Shown piece after piece: positions 1 to 6,657 of a DNA stretch of 15,450 nt. Under the pieces are notes generated by a model, which saw nothing but the letters and a program-made list of their open reading frames with translations, had not been told where the DNA came from and searched no databases. Every line of letters starts with the position of its first letter. The first letter of the stretch is position 1. The DNA is taken from NCBI GenBank assembly GCA_028694115.1, contig JAQUUB010000106.1:1-15450 (forward strand), given 5' to 3'. The position numbers and the translations under genes are program-made. Source of the stretch: Lachnospiraceae bacterium. Lineage in GTDB: Bacteria; Bacillota_A; Clostridia; Lachnospirales; Lachnospiraceae.

Positions 1-1185
1 ATTTTTTTTGTAGGAATTAAATTAGTAAAGATACCAATTGTAAATTTAGTTGGATTCTTTTTGATTTTCTTTTTATGTGGCATTTTGTTATACGAAGCTC
101 ATTGGAAGCAAATTTTAGCTTTTACTTTAATGTTTTGTATTATTAATGCAGGGGTAGAAGTTGTTGGAGAAATGATTATGAGTGCATTACTTGGTATTCA
201 TAAAGTTCCCATGATGAAAAATTATTCAAGTATTGTTTTTTTATACTTATTTGAAAAAATATTAACCTTTTGCCTTTTGAAAATTATACAGACCTATGTG
301 TTAAGTAAAGAAAAAAAATTTGATATCAAGTTTTTAGGGGGTTATCTCTTATTACCTTTATCAACCTGTTTTATTTTTGAGATGGTTTTCGAATATCAAA
401 TGAATATTGAAATGGCAGAAAGTCAGAAAATTACTTTTGGAATAGGATGTTTTTTACTGCTATTTGTGAATGCGTATGTTTTCGCACTTTTTGAAAAATT
501 GTCGGAGATTAGTGAATACAATAGGAAAATAGATTTGTTAAAATTGAAATTTGATATGGAAAAACGTCATTATGAAAGTCTTGAAGAATCGAATATTGAA
601 CATAAACGATTTATTCATGATATAACTAAATATATGCATACAATTGCTGGTCTTGCAACAGATGAAAATTATAAAGAAATAATTGGGATAGTTCATCATT
701 TAGATAAAGAAATTCATCAACTAGAAAAAATGCAGTATACAAATCATAAGATATTAAATGCATTATTAATAGAAAGAAGTGCATTTGCAAAAGACAAAAA
801 CATCCATATGGATATTTTTATAGAACCAAATATTGAAATAGATTTTATTGAGGATATTGATCTTATTTCAATGATTGGTAATCTAATAGATAATGCAATT
901 GAAGCAGCAGGTAAATGTGAAGAAAATGATAGGAATATTCAAATAAAACTCTTTAGGGGAAATGAGTTTTTTTTGGTATGCAGAATTGAAAATCATTTTA
1001 TGGAGTCCCCCTTAATTGAAAAAAATAGTTATATAACTACAAAACTAAATAAAAAGAATCATGGTATTGGAATTAGTAATGTTAGGAAAATTGCTCAAAA
1101 ATATGGAGGGATTTTAGAAATTCATATTAACGAAAATATTTTTCGCACAGATTTGATTTTATCAATCCACAAGATATGTAAATGA
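1..1185 (+). CDS. AgrC-like sensor histidine kinase (GHKL ATPase), 5' end cut by window
   Basis: Membrane receptor kinase expected to sense the cyclic peptide made by the genes just downstream. The frame is open from base 1 with no convincing start, so the N-terminus lies outside the window; a TTG at 61 is internal. Numbering from base 1, residues 1 to about 165 are a series of hydrophobic membrane spans. A charged, coiled-coil-like linker follows (about 170-200), then an H-box with RFIHD (His206), an N-box NLIDNAIEAA (Asn294 and Asn298), and a G-box around HGIGISNV (about 353-360). This layout is that of AgrC-type kinases with an HATPase_c_5 domain. The adjacent AgrD, AgrB and LytTR regulator support the receptor role. 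The kinase comes first here, whereas S. aureus uses the order B-D-C-A. The peptide ligand is inferred, not shown. Confidence 0.88.
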   Translation: MFFVGIKLVKIPIVNLVGFFLIFFLCGILLYEAHWKQILAFTLMFCIINAGVEVVGEMIMSALLGIHKVPMMKNYSSIVFLYLFEKILTFCLLKIIQTYVLSKEKKFDIKFLGGYLLLPLSTCFIFEMVFEYQMNIEMAESQKITFGIGCFLLLFVNAYVFALFEKLSEISEYNRKIDLLKLKFDMEKRHYESLEESNIEHKRFIHDITKYMHTIAGLATDENYKEIIGIVHHLDKEIHQLEKMQYTNHKILNALLIERSAFAKDKNIHMDIFIEPNIEIDFIEDIDLISMIGNLIDNAIEAAGKCEENDRNIQIKLFRGNEFFLVCRIENHFMESPLIEKNSYITTKLNKKNHGIGISNVRKIAQKYGGILEIHINENIFRTDLILSIHKICK

Positions 1186-1192
1186 TTTACAT
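1176..1192. promoter_or_regulatory. 17-bp perfect palindrome over the kinase stop codon
   Basis: ATGTAAAT and ATTTACAT flank a single central G, and the kinase TGA stop (1183-1185) lies within the dyad. With a one-base centre it looks more like a protein-binding dyad than an RNA hairpin. It sits about 70 bp upstream of the agrD promoter -35. Such AT-rich palindromes can arise by chance, so a regulatory role is only a suggestion. Confidence 0.3.
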
Positions 1193-1212
1193 TATTTAAA
1201 ATGTATTTATGA

Positions 1213-1249
1213 TTTTTTTGCAATTTTTGTCATTTTTTGTGCTGTTTTT
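1213..1249. promoter_or_regulatory. Phased T-tracts, predicted curved DNA upstream of agrD
   Basis: Four T-runs (1213-1219, 1224-1228, 1233-1238, 1245-1249) are each followed by G and have centres about 10, 10 and 11 bp apart, close to one helical turn. Phased A/T tracts are known to bend DNA. They end about 10 bp upstream of the proposed -35 at 1259, where an UP-element or curved activator site would be expected. I see no clear LytTR consensus repeat (GTT-containing 9-mers about 22 bp apart) in this spacer. Confidence 0.45.
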
Positions 1250-1258
1250 GTAAATCTA

Positions 1259-1287
1259 TTGAAATTTGTTTTAAATATTTATATTCT
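1259..1287 (+). promoter_or_regulatory. Predicted sigma-A promoter for agrD-agrB-agrA
   Basis: TTGAAA (1259-1264), a 17-bp spacer and TATTCT (1282-1287) form a reasonable vegetative promoter. Transcription would start near 1294, inside the inverted repeat at 1293-1312, and give a leader of about 45 nt before the agrD start. This supports separate transcription of the propeptide genes from the kinase. Confidence 0.5.
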
Positions 1288-1292
1288 TTTAC

Positions 1293-1312
1293 TTATAGAC
1301 ATGAGTCTATAA
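1293..1312. promoter_or_regulatory. 8-bp inverted repeat at the predicted agrD transcript start
   Basis: TTATAGAC and GTCTATAA are perfect inverted copies separated by ATGA. As RNA this is a 5'-terminal stem with a 4-nt loop that could protect the transcript. As DNA it could be an operator overlapping the start site. The agrD ribosome site AAAGGAG (1326-1332) lies 13 bases downstream, so the stem does not mask it. Confidence 0.4.
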
Positions 1313-1339
1313 AAATAAAAAAGGTAAAGGAGATTTAAA

Positions 1340-1486
1340 ATGAAGAAGGACATTATGAAAGAGATTATGACAAAGGTAAATCATATTGCAATGGTAACTG
1401 CACAACAGTCAGTTAATAGTACCTGCATCTACATTCATCACCAGCCTAAGGTACCAGAATCAGCAAATAAATTTAAAAGAGTTTAG
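1340..1486 (+). CDS. agrD: AgrD-like autoinducing peptide precursor (48 aa)
   Basis: A 48-residue propeptide, expected to be processed by AgrB and exported as a cyclic thiolactone. It starts at ATG 1340, 7 bases after AAAGGAG. Residues 1-26 form a Lys/Met/Ile-containing amphipathic leader. The core region reads STCIYIH, followed by the tail HQPKVPE and a short charged end. This aligns with the clostridial pattern of Cys plus four residues followed by HQPxxP (for example CLWFT-HQPEEP in C. perfringens). By that alignment the ring would be Cys29-Ile-Tyr-Ile-His33, cut before His34. AgrB begins 6 bases after the stop and the kinase lies upstream. Identification rests on the core and tail pattern together with context, since propeptides vary greatly. 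The ring boundaries are predicted only. Confidence 0.87.
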   Translation: MKKDIMKEIMTKVNHIAMVTAQQSVNSTCIYIHHQPKVPESANKFKRV

Positions 1487-1492
1487 AGCAAT

Positions 1493-2080
1493 ATGCTAAA
1501 AAGAATTTCGGATGCTCTTGTTAATTATCAAATTAGGAAAGAATATCTGAAAGAAACTGATCGGGAATTATATGAATATGCATATGAAATATTAGTCATG
1601 CAAAGTATCAATATAGCTGCATCATTCATTGTTGCAGCTATATTTTGTAAAGTGATTCCCATTACAATTTTTTTAATGTTTTATATTCCATTACGAATTT
1701 TTGCTGGTGGTAATCATGCGAAAACAAATGAAATCTGTAGCGTTATTTCAATTTGTATTATTATTGGTGTTTGTATAGCTTTGAATGCTTGCAAAAATGT
1801 TCCGATTTTCTATTTTACAACATTTGAAACATTAGCTGGTGTTGTCATTTTTTTCCTTTCCCCAGTAGAGGATTGTAATAAACCTTTAGATCGTGTTGAA
1901 AATAGAAAATATAAAAAAACTGCGAGAAAAATACTATTATGTCAGATGTGTTTTTGCTTTATCATCAGTTATTTACGAATAGAAGAAATTGCAAGAGTCA
2001 TTGTTATGAGTCATATCTTATTAGCGTGTGCACTTGTAATTGGTGAATACAAGAATAGAAAAAGACAGAAATCATCATAA
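1493..2080 (+). CDS. agrB: AgrB-type propeptide-processing membrane protease
   Basis: Integral membrane cysteine endopeptidase (195 aa) that trims the AgrD C-terminus and closes the thiolactone ring. The family signature is RIFAGGNHAKTNEIC: Arg68, GG, catalytic His75 and Cys82. The His-x6-Cys spacing matches His77/Cys84 of S. aureus AgrB. Several hydrophobic spans follow (about 40-65, 83-100, 106-122, 146-164, 168-186), and the end is basic (KNRKRQK). Length is usual for the family. The start at 1493 has only a weak ribosome site, because the agrD stop is 6 bases upstream; translational coupling to agrD is likely. The AgrD-before-AgrB order is the reverse of the S. aureus order. Confidence 0.93.
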   Translation: MLKRISDALVNYQIRKEYLKETDRELYEYAYEILVMQSINIAASFIVAAIFCKVIPITIFLMFYIPLRIFAGGNHAKTNEICSVISICIIIGVCIALNACKNVPIFYFTTFETLAGVVIFFLSPVEDCNKPLDRVENRKYKKTARKILLCQMCFCFIISYLRIEEIARVIVMSHILLACALVIGEYKNRKRQKSS

Positions 2081-2110
2081 TAATGGAATTAGAAAGGCGA
2101 GGTCATTCAT

Positions 2111-2839
2111 ATGATACATTTTTCTGTTGTTGATTCTAATTTATATGAACAAAAGAAAATAAAGAAAATAATTAATAATTGGAAAAAAGAATGTAAAGAG
2201 ATTGTTTGTATTTCATTTTATACAAGTAGTAAAGAACTACTTAGTGAATGTTCAAAAGAAGGATATCACACGGATATTTTAATTATAGAGGTTAGCTTAG
2301 ATGATAAAAGTGGGATTGAGGTGGCTAGAGAACTTCGAGAAAAACATATTGATACAATGATAATCTTTCATACAAATTGTAGAAAATATGTTTATGAAGC
2401 ATATCGTGTAAATGCGTTTCGCTTTATACTAAAAAAAGGATCAGTGTCAGGATTATATGAAGCAATAGAAGATTCTTATAGAGAATTGTGCGATCAAACT
2501 AATTATTTTACCTATATTATAAAACATAATAAAATTAGAATTAAATATGATTCTATTGAATTCTTTGAAAGTAAGAGAAGAGTAATTGAAATACATGTTA
2601 AGGGTGAAGAGCAAACAAGAAAATTTTATGGAAAATTAAATGAAATAGAAGGTAATTTGGAACATCCATTCTTTATTAGGGTTCATCAAAGCTATGTAGT
2701 AAATTTGATGCAAGTTTCAGAAAGCAATGGTAAATATTTAACGCTATATAAAAATGATTTTAAAATTCCAATCAGCAGACGATATAAAAATGATGTGGCA
2801 AAAATGCTTCTTCAAAAAGAAAAGAAAACTTTTCGATAA
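2111..2839 (+). CDS. LytTR-family response regulator (AgrA-like) with Glu at the phospho-acceptor position
   Basis: Predicted output regulator of the agr-like circuit: receiver domain (about 1-120) plus C-terminal LytTR DNA-binding domain (about 135-240, with FFIRVHQSYVVN and PISRRY). The start at 2111 follows AAAGGCGAGG, 30 bases after agrB. In the receiver, the third beta strand reads DILIIEV, so the acceptor position is Glu60 (GAG at 2288-2290); its distance to the following Gly (8 residues) is as in canonical receivers. The usual acidic pair is reduced to Asp8-Ser9. Thr88 and a Lys (108 or 109) are present. Classical phosphotransfer from the kinase upstream is therefore doubtful; it may be constitutively active-like or controlled by binding. 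Domain assignment is firm, the regulatory consequence is inferred. Confidence 0.9.
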   Translation: MIHFSVVDSNLYEQKKIKKIINNWKKECKEIVCISFYTSSKELLSECSKEGYHTDILIIEVSLDDKSGIEVARELREKHIDTMIIFHTNCRKYVYEAYRVNAFRFILKKGSVSGLYEAIEDSYRELCDQTNYFTYIIKHNKIRIKYDSIEFFESKRRVIEIHVKGEEQTRKFYGKLNEIEGNLEHPFFIRVHQSYVVNLMQVSESNGKYLTLYKNDFKIPISRRYKNDVAKMLLQKEKKTFR

Positions 2840-2840
2840 A

Positions 2841-2968
2841 AGTGTGAGAAGTAATTCTAAGGAGCAAAAATACTGCTCCTAAGAATTACTAAATCTCACA
2901 CCTGAAGAAGTCGCAAGCGCCTTCTTCTTACTGATTATTAGTGTCGCTTAAAGCGACATGTTTGAAAG
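2841..2968 (+). repeat. Structured intergenic repeat, copy 1 (three hairpins)
   Basis: Begins 2 bases after the agrA stop. Hairpin A: GTGTGAGA (2842-2849) pairs with TCTCACAC (2894-2901), AGTAATTCT (2850-2858) with AGAATTACT (2882-2890), and AGGAGC (2860-2865) with GCTCCT (2875-2880); an AAA bulge lies at 2891-2893. Hairpin B: GAAGAAG (2904-2910) pairs with CTTCTTC (2921-2927). Hairpin C: TGTCGCT (2942-2948) pairs with AGCGACA (2952-2958). The part 2904-2968 matches 12383-12447 at 58 of 65 positions, while hairpin A differs in sequence but keeps its pairing. The 15 bases 2967-2981 equal the head of copy 2. It lies between convergent genes and may also terminate transcription. No transposase or terminal inverted repeats are visible. 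Confidence 0.85.
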
Positions 2969-2982
2969 TGTGAAAAGATATT

Positions 2983-3474
2983 CTATAATTCAAGGAAAGA
3001 TAGATTATGTTTAATAAAAAACTTCTTAATAAAATCATCCCATAGCCGGTCGATGGTTTTATCCATAGAAAAAAAGGAAAGGGCGGTTCCAGTCGTACAA
3101 GTGATGCAGGAACCGTCATATTTTATTGTAAGAACCAGTGCGTTAATATCGATAGGAGAGAAAGAAGAATCTGCTAGTTGTAGAAACTTCTCTGCATTTT
3201 CTTTGGATAGTTGAAAAACAAATTTAAAACTGAGAGGAGAATTTTTCCCTTTAATCAAATCAAAGCACAGTTGCTTTAGGCTGCTCCATTTTGAAATGGC
3301 TGCAGATGTTTGAATATCCTCATCTGAATAAAATTCTTTATGTATATGACCATCTATTTGAAATGTATTATAAGTTGTAATTGTACATTCAGACATTAAA
3401 AATCCATCAAAAGTCGTTGATTTTAAAAGACTAAGCATAAAAGTTTTCTTATCTTCCATTTTTATTGCAATCAT
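2983..3474 (-). CDS. Conserved hypothetical protein, DUF5721-like
   Basis: A 163-residue soluble protein with no signal peptide or membrane span. I recognise it only by overall pattern as resembling DUF5721, a family of unknown function common in Lachnospiraceae: MIAIKMED-KKTFMLSLL at the start, then TFDGFL..ECTITTYNTFQIDGH, a central CFDLIKGK..PLSFKFVFQLS, and later CTTGTALSFFSMDK. The start at 3474 is preceded by GGAGG and TAAGG, the latter 8 bases away. It converges on agrA, with a repeat between them, and diverges from the M18 aminopeptidase gene; the stop codon lies right at the end of the repeat's trailing sequence. I assign no function. Confidence 0.75.
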   Translation of the reverse strand: MIAIKMEDKKTFMLSLLKSTTFDGFLMSECTITTYNTFQIDGHIHKEFYSDEDIQTSAAISKWSSLKQLCFDLIKGKNSPLSFKFVFQLSKENAEKFLQLADSSFSPIDINALVLTIKYDGSCITCTTGTALSFFSMDKTIDRLWDDFIKKFFIKHNLSFLEL

Positions 3475-3496
3475 AGTAATAACCTTACCTCCTGCT

Positions 3497-3558
3497 TGAA
3501 TAGTTATATGGTCACTGAGTTTGATGAATAGTTATAGTATAATTGATTTTCAATACAA
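3497..3558. promoter_or_regulatory. Divergent promoter region with a 12-bp direct repeat
   Basis: The spacer 3475-3618 serves two divergent genes. For the aminopeptidase, CTGAGT (3515-3520), a 17-bp spacer and TATAAT (3538-3543) are a candidate. For the DUF5721-like gene on the minus strand, -35 at 3553-3558 (TTGTAT), 16 bp, and -10 at 3531-3536 (TATAAC) are a candidate. The two overlap face to face. TGAATAGTTATA occurs twice in the same direction (3497-3508 and 3525-3536), the second copy covering the minus-strand -10, so it could be a shared operator. Confidence 0.35.
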
Positions 3559-3618
3559 ATTCCATAGTAAAATGAATACTTTGGTGGTAAAATAATAGGA
3601 CAAATGGAGGGTTATTAA

Positions 3619-4893
3619 ATGAATGAGCTTAAAAATTTGTCAGAGTTTATTAAAGAATCAACAACATCTTTTGCAATGGTTAACACAGTAGAGAAGTTTC
3701 TAAAGCAGAATGGGTTTACCTGCCTGAGAGCTGATAATTCATGGGAAATAGAAGCTGGAGGAAGCTATTTTATTAAATCGCATGAATCATCTATGATAGC
3801 CTTTAAAATCGGAGATAAGGTAGAGGAGGGAGAGGGAATTCGCATGGTTGCAGCTCATACAGATTCGCCATGTCTTCGTATAAAACCTAACCCTGATATT
3901 AAGGAAGAAGTATATGAGAAAGTAAATATAGAAACTTATGGTGGAGCCATATTAAATACCTGGCTAGATAGACCATTGGGAATTTCAGGGCAAATCGCAC
4001 TAAAAGGGGAGGATGTCTGGCATCCTAAAATGGTTACTTATTCAAGTAAAAAGCCATTATTAACAATCCCTAACCTTTCCGTTCATTTAAATAGAGAAGT
4101 AAATAAAGGAATGGAATTAAATAAGCAAGTGGACATGATTCCTATTTTAGGGTTATCTGAAAATGGAAACTTTACTGAATTTCTGGCAAAGGAGCTTTCG
4201 GTAGATATTACAGATATATTAGAATACGAACTATTTACTTACTGTATGGAAGAACCAGCGTATCTTGGAACAGAGGGAGAATTTTTTTCGGCTCCTAGAC
4301 TTGATAATACCGTATCGGTTTTAGCTGCCATGGAGGGAATCATAAATTGCCATAATGACAAAGGGATTCAGGTAATTGCTCTTTTTGATAATGAGGAGAT
4401 TGGTAGTAGGACAAGACAAGGTGCAGGATCGAAATGGCTTTCGAATACTTTAGAGAGGATTTATCTGGAATTGGGCTTTAGTAGAATTAAATTTTTAGAG
4501 TCTATAGAGAAGAGCATGTTGCTTTCCATGGATGTTAGCCATGCTTATCATCCGAATCAAGGGGGAAGATTTGATCCTAAAAATCATGTTTACCTCAATT
4601 CAGGTGTTACGATAAAGGAATCAGCATCTCAGTCTTACGCAACGGATGCAAGAGGGATTGCAATCATAATGCAATTAATGAAAAAATATGGTATTCCATT
4701 TTCTAAATATGTAAATCGCTCAGATTTAATTGGTGGAAGTACACTTGGAACAATAACAACCTCTTTCTTACCAGTATTAACTGTAGATGTGGGAATCCCT
4801 CTTTTAGCCATGCACTCAGCAAGGGAACTTATGGGCTCTAAAGACCAGATGTATTTAAATCAATTAGTAAAGGCATTTTTTCAAGATAAATAG
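3619..4893 (+). CDS. M18 family zinc aminopeptidase
   Basis: Cytosolic di-zinc aminopeptidase (424 aa) of the aspartyl/M18 family, removing N-terminal residues from peptides. Metal-site motifs are complete: AAHTDSP (His80), APRLDNT (Asp229), LFDNEEIGS (Glu259 catalytic base, Glu260 ligand), MDVSHAYHPN (Asp305) and AMHSARE (His399). GGSTLGTI near the end is also typical. Length matches bacterial M18 proteins (about 420-470). The start at ATG 3619 follows GGAGGG with a 7-base gap. It stands alone, with DegV 107 bases downstream in the same direction and no clear terminator between them, so co-transcription is possible. Exact substrate preference cannot be read from the sequence. Confidence 0.94.
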   Translation: MNELKNLSEFIKESTTSFAMVNTVEKFLKQNGFTCLRADNSWEIEAGGSYFIKSHESSMIAFKIGDKVEEGEGIRMVAAHTDSPCLRIKPNPDIKEEVYEKVNIETYGGAILNTWLDRPLGISGQIALKGEDVWHPKMVTYSSKKPLLTIPNLSVHLNREVNKGMELNKQVDMIPILGLSENGNFTEFLAKELSVDITDILEYELFTYCMEEPAYLGTEGEFFSAPRLDNTVSVLAAMEGIINCHNDKGIQVIALFDNEEIGSRTRQGAGSKWLSNTLERIYLELGFSRIKFLESIEKSMLLSMDVSHAYHPNQGGRFDPKNHVYLNSGVTIKESASQSYATDARGIAIIMQLMKKYGIPFSKYVNRSDLIGGSTLGTITTSFLPVLTVDVGIPLLAMHSARELMGSKDQMYLNQLVKAFFQDK

Positions 4894-5000
4894 GAATTAC
4901 CTCTTTTCAAACATTGTTTTATATGATATTATATAGTAATTAAAACTACATGCGGTAGAATACGAAACAACAAAAATTAGTTTGCCAGAATGGAGAGAAC

Positions 5001-5840
5001 ATGAGTTATAAAATTGTTGTAGATAGTTGCTGTGAACTGACAGATGAATTTAAAAATAGTGTTAATTGCGAGAGTGTACCATTAGGAATTCAAGTTGATG
5101 ATTATCATATTTTTGATGATGAGAACTTTAATCAAGCGGAATTCCTAAAAAAAGTAGCAGCTAGCCCCAATTGTCCTAAATCATCATGCCCCTCACCGGA
5201 ACGATATATGGAGGCTTATACATGTGATTTCACAAATGTTTATGTGATTACACTTTCAGGAGCTCTTAGTGGATCTTATAACAGTGCTGTTCTAGCAAAA
5301 AATTTATATCATGAAGAAAAAGGTGAGAAGAATATTCATGTTTTTGATTCTCGTTCTGCATCAGGAGGAGAATTACAAATTGCCTTTTGGATTAAACAAT
5401 TTGAAGAAGAGGGAAAAAATTTTCAAGAAGTTATTTTACAAGCAGAGGAACTGATTAATAAAAGAAAAACTTATTTTGTCTTGGAATCCTTAGAAGCACT
5501 CAGAAAAAATGGTCGTTTATCTAATATTAAAGCTATTCTGGCTAATACACTTAATATTAAACCTATTATGGGTGCAACTTTACAAGGCAGTATCATACAA
5601 CTAGGTCAGGCAAGAGGAATTAATAAAGCACTAAAAAAAATGGTTGAAATTACACTCGAAGAGGTAAAAGATACAGAAAATAGAACTCTAATTATTAATC
5701 ATTGCAATTGTCCTGAAAGAGCAAAGGAAGTTTTGGATTATTATTTAGAAAAGGCAAAATTTAAATATACGTATATACTTGATACACGAGGAATTAGTAG
5801 TTTGTATGCAAGTGATGGCGGAATTATTGTAACTCTATAA
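5001..5840 (+). CDS. DegV family fatty-acid-binding protein
   Basis: A 279-residue cytosolic DegV/FakB-type protein that binds a single fatty acid and in characterised systems presents it to the FakA kinase for phosphorylation. The N-terminal strand with IVVDSCCELT, the SSCPSPERYMEAY loop, the ligand segment ITLSGALSGSYNSA (Ser86, Ser90, Ser92), VFDSRSASGGE and the EALRKNGRLS hallmark are all present, followed by NTLNIKPIM. The start at 5001 follows TGGAGAG with a 5-base gap. No fakA homologue is in the window, and the genome may hold several DegV paralogues. A strong bidirectional terminator follows 5 bases after the stop. The lipid specificity is unknown. Confidence 0.92.
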   Translation: MSYKIVVDSCCELTDEFKNSVNCESVPLGIQVDDYHIFDDENFNQAEFLKKVAASPNCPKSSCPSPERYMEAYTCDFTNVYVITLSGALSGSYNSAVLAKNLYHEEKGEKNIHVFDSRSASGGELQIAFWIKQFEEEGKNFQEVILQAEELINKRKTYFVLESLEALRKNGRLSNIKAILANTLNIKPIMGATLQGSIIQLGQARGINKALKKMVEITLEEVKDTENRTLIINHCNCPERAKEVLDYYLEKAKFKYTYILDTRGISSLYASDGGIIVTL

Positions 5841-5845
5841 AAATC

Positions 5846-5882
5846 AAAAGATGAGCTGTATTTTAATCAGCTCATCTTTTTT
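5846..5882. terminator. Bidirectional intrinsic terminator between degV and the LytTR gene
   Basis: AAAAGATGAGCTG (5846-5858) and CAGCTCATCTTTT (5868-5880) form a perfect 13-bp stem with a 9-nt loop. A T-run follows on the plus strand and the leading A-run serves the minus strand. It sits between two convergent genes. Confidence 0.93.
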
Positions 5883-5886
5883 GTCT

Positions 5887-6609
5887 TTATAGTGTTCGAT
5901 GTTTGGACTGATATTGCATATATTGTGTCATAATCTTTTTTTGGTCAAAAAAATTAAATGAAATTAATTCCCCATCCGTCATTTCAAAAGCACGTCCTAC
6001 CATACCAGAAATATAATCCATGTTGACAAGAGAAATCTTTCCAGTTTGAAGAAAATTATCGTTGCCATCAAGCAGGATATCTATATCATAAATATCTCCT
6101 AATATATGAGCTTTTCTGTCACCATTCAAATAAATATCTACAAATCGGTCATCGCTTCTTGCATACTTTATCTCATCAGAAGAAACATAATAAGTTTTGA
6201 TTTCATCACGTAATTCGAGAAGGGGTGTACGATGTTTTTGCTCTTCAATACAAAAGTCTAGCAGAGATGTAAGATCAGCTTTTACAAAAGGCTTTCTAAT
6301 ATAAATAAAGTTTTCATCTGCATACTCTTGTTCATAATCTATTTTAGAAGAACATAAGCAGATGGGACAAATGACACCATTTGTTCGAAGTGCTTTTGCA
6401 ATATCGTACCCATTTCTCTCTCCAGCCATATCAATTAGAAAAAGGTCATATCGCATTGGTGTCATTAGAAGTGCTTCTTCACTTCCGTAGGAATCAATGT
6501 ATAAAACACCTGAATTATGAATCCTCTGTTCAGATTCACGATTTAAAAGCCTTTCTAGATGTTTTCTGTCTGCAGTATTATTATCACATATTGCAATATA
6601 TGTTGCCAT
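5887..6609 (-). CDS. Orphan LytTR-family response regulator
   Basis: A 240-residue transcription regulator: receiver domain (about 1-120) and LytTR-like DNA-binding domain (about 135-238). The receiver keeps the standard residues: Asp9 with Asn10 (CDNN), phospho-acceptor Asp60 in YDLFLID, Ser87/Ser88, and Lys106 in RKPF. The second domain shows the LytTR pattern (IKYARSDDRFVDIYL, FLQTGKISLVNMDYI). The start at 6609 follows GGAGGT with a 7-base gap. It lies 22 bases downstream of the DUF1294 gene, likely in one transcript, and has no kinase beside it. Unlike the agr-locus regulator it has an intact acceptor site at the same residue number. Partner kinase and targets cannot be deduced here. Confidence 0.86.
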   Translation of the reverse strand: MATYIAICDNNTADRKHLERLLNRESEQRIHNSGVLYIDSYGSEEALLMTPMRYDLFLIDMAGERNGYDIAKALRTNGVICPICLCSSKIDYEQEYADENFIYIRKPFVKADLTSLLDFCIEEQKHRTPLLELRDEIKTYYVSSDEIKYARSDDRFVDIYLNGDRKAHILGDIYDIDILLDGNDNFLQTGKISLVNMDYISGMVGRAFEMTDGELISFNFFDQKKIMTQYMQYQSKHRTL

Positions 6610-6624
6610 AAAGTACCTCCAAAT

Positions 6625-6657
6625 TTTGCCCTTACATGATTTTAAATGTAAAGGGCG
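6625..6657 (-). other. Intercistronic stem overlapping the DUF1294 stop codon
   Basis: GCCC-TTACAT (6628-6637) and ATGTAA-A-GGGC (6645-6655) pair with one bulged A, and flanking TTT/GAA may extend the stem. It covers the end of the DUF1294 gene and lies just before the ribosome site of the regulator. No T-run follows on the minus strand, so it is not a standard terminator; it might tune translation or processing between the two genes. Confidence 0.35.

Noticed and set aside
2841..2968. CRISPR array or insertion sequence at the repeat
   Set aside because: There are only two copies nearly 9.5 kb apart, with no spacers, no transposase, no terminal inverted repeats and no clear target duplication.
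2928..3119. Short minus-strand frame over the repeat and the end of the DUF5721-like gene
   Set aside because: It overlaps a better supported gene in another frame, and its C-terminal part is translated repeat sequence.
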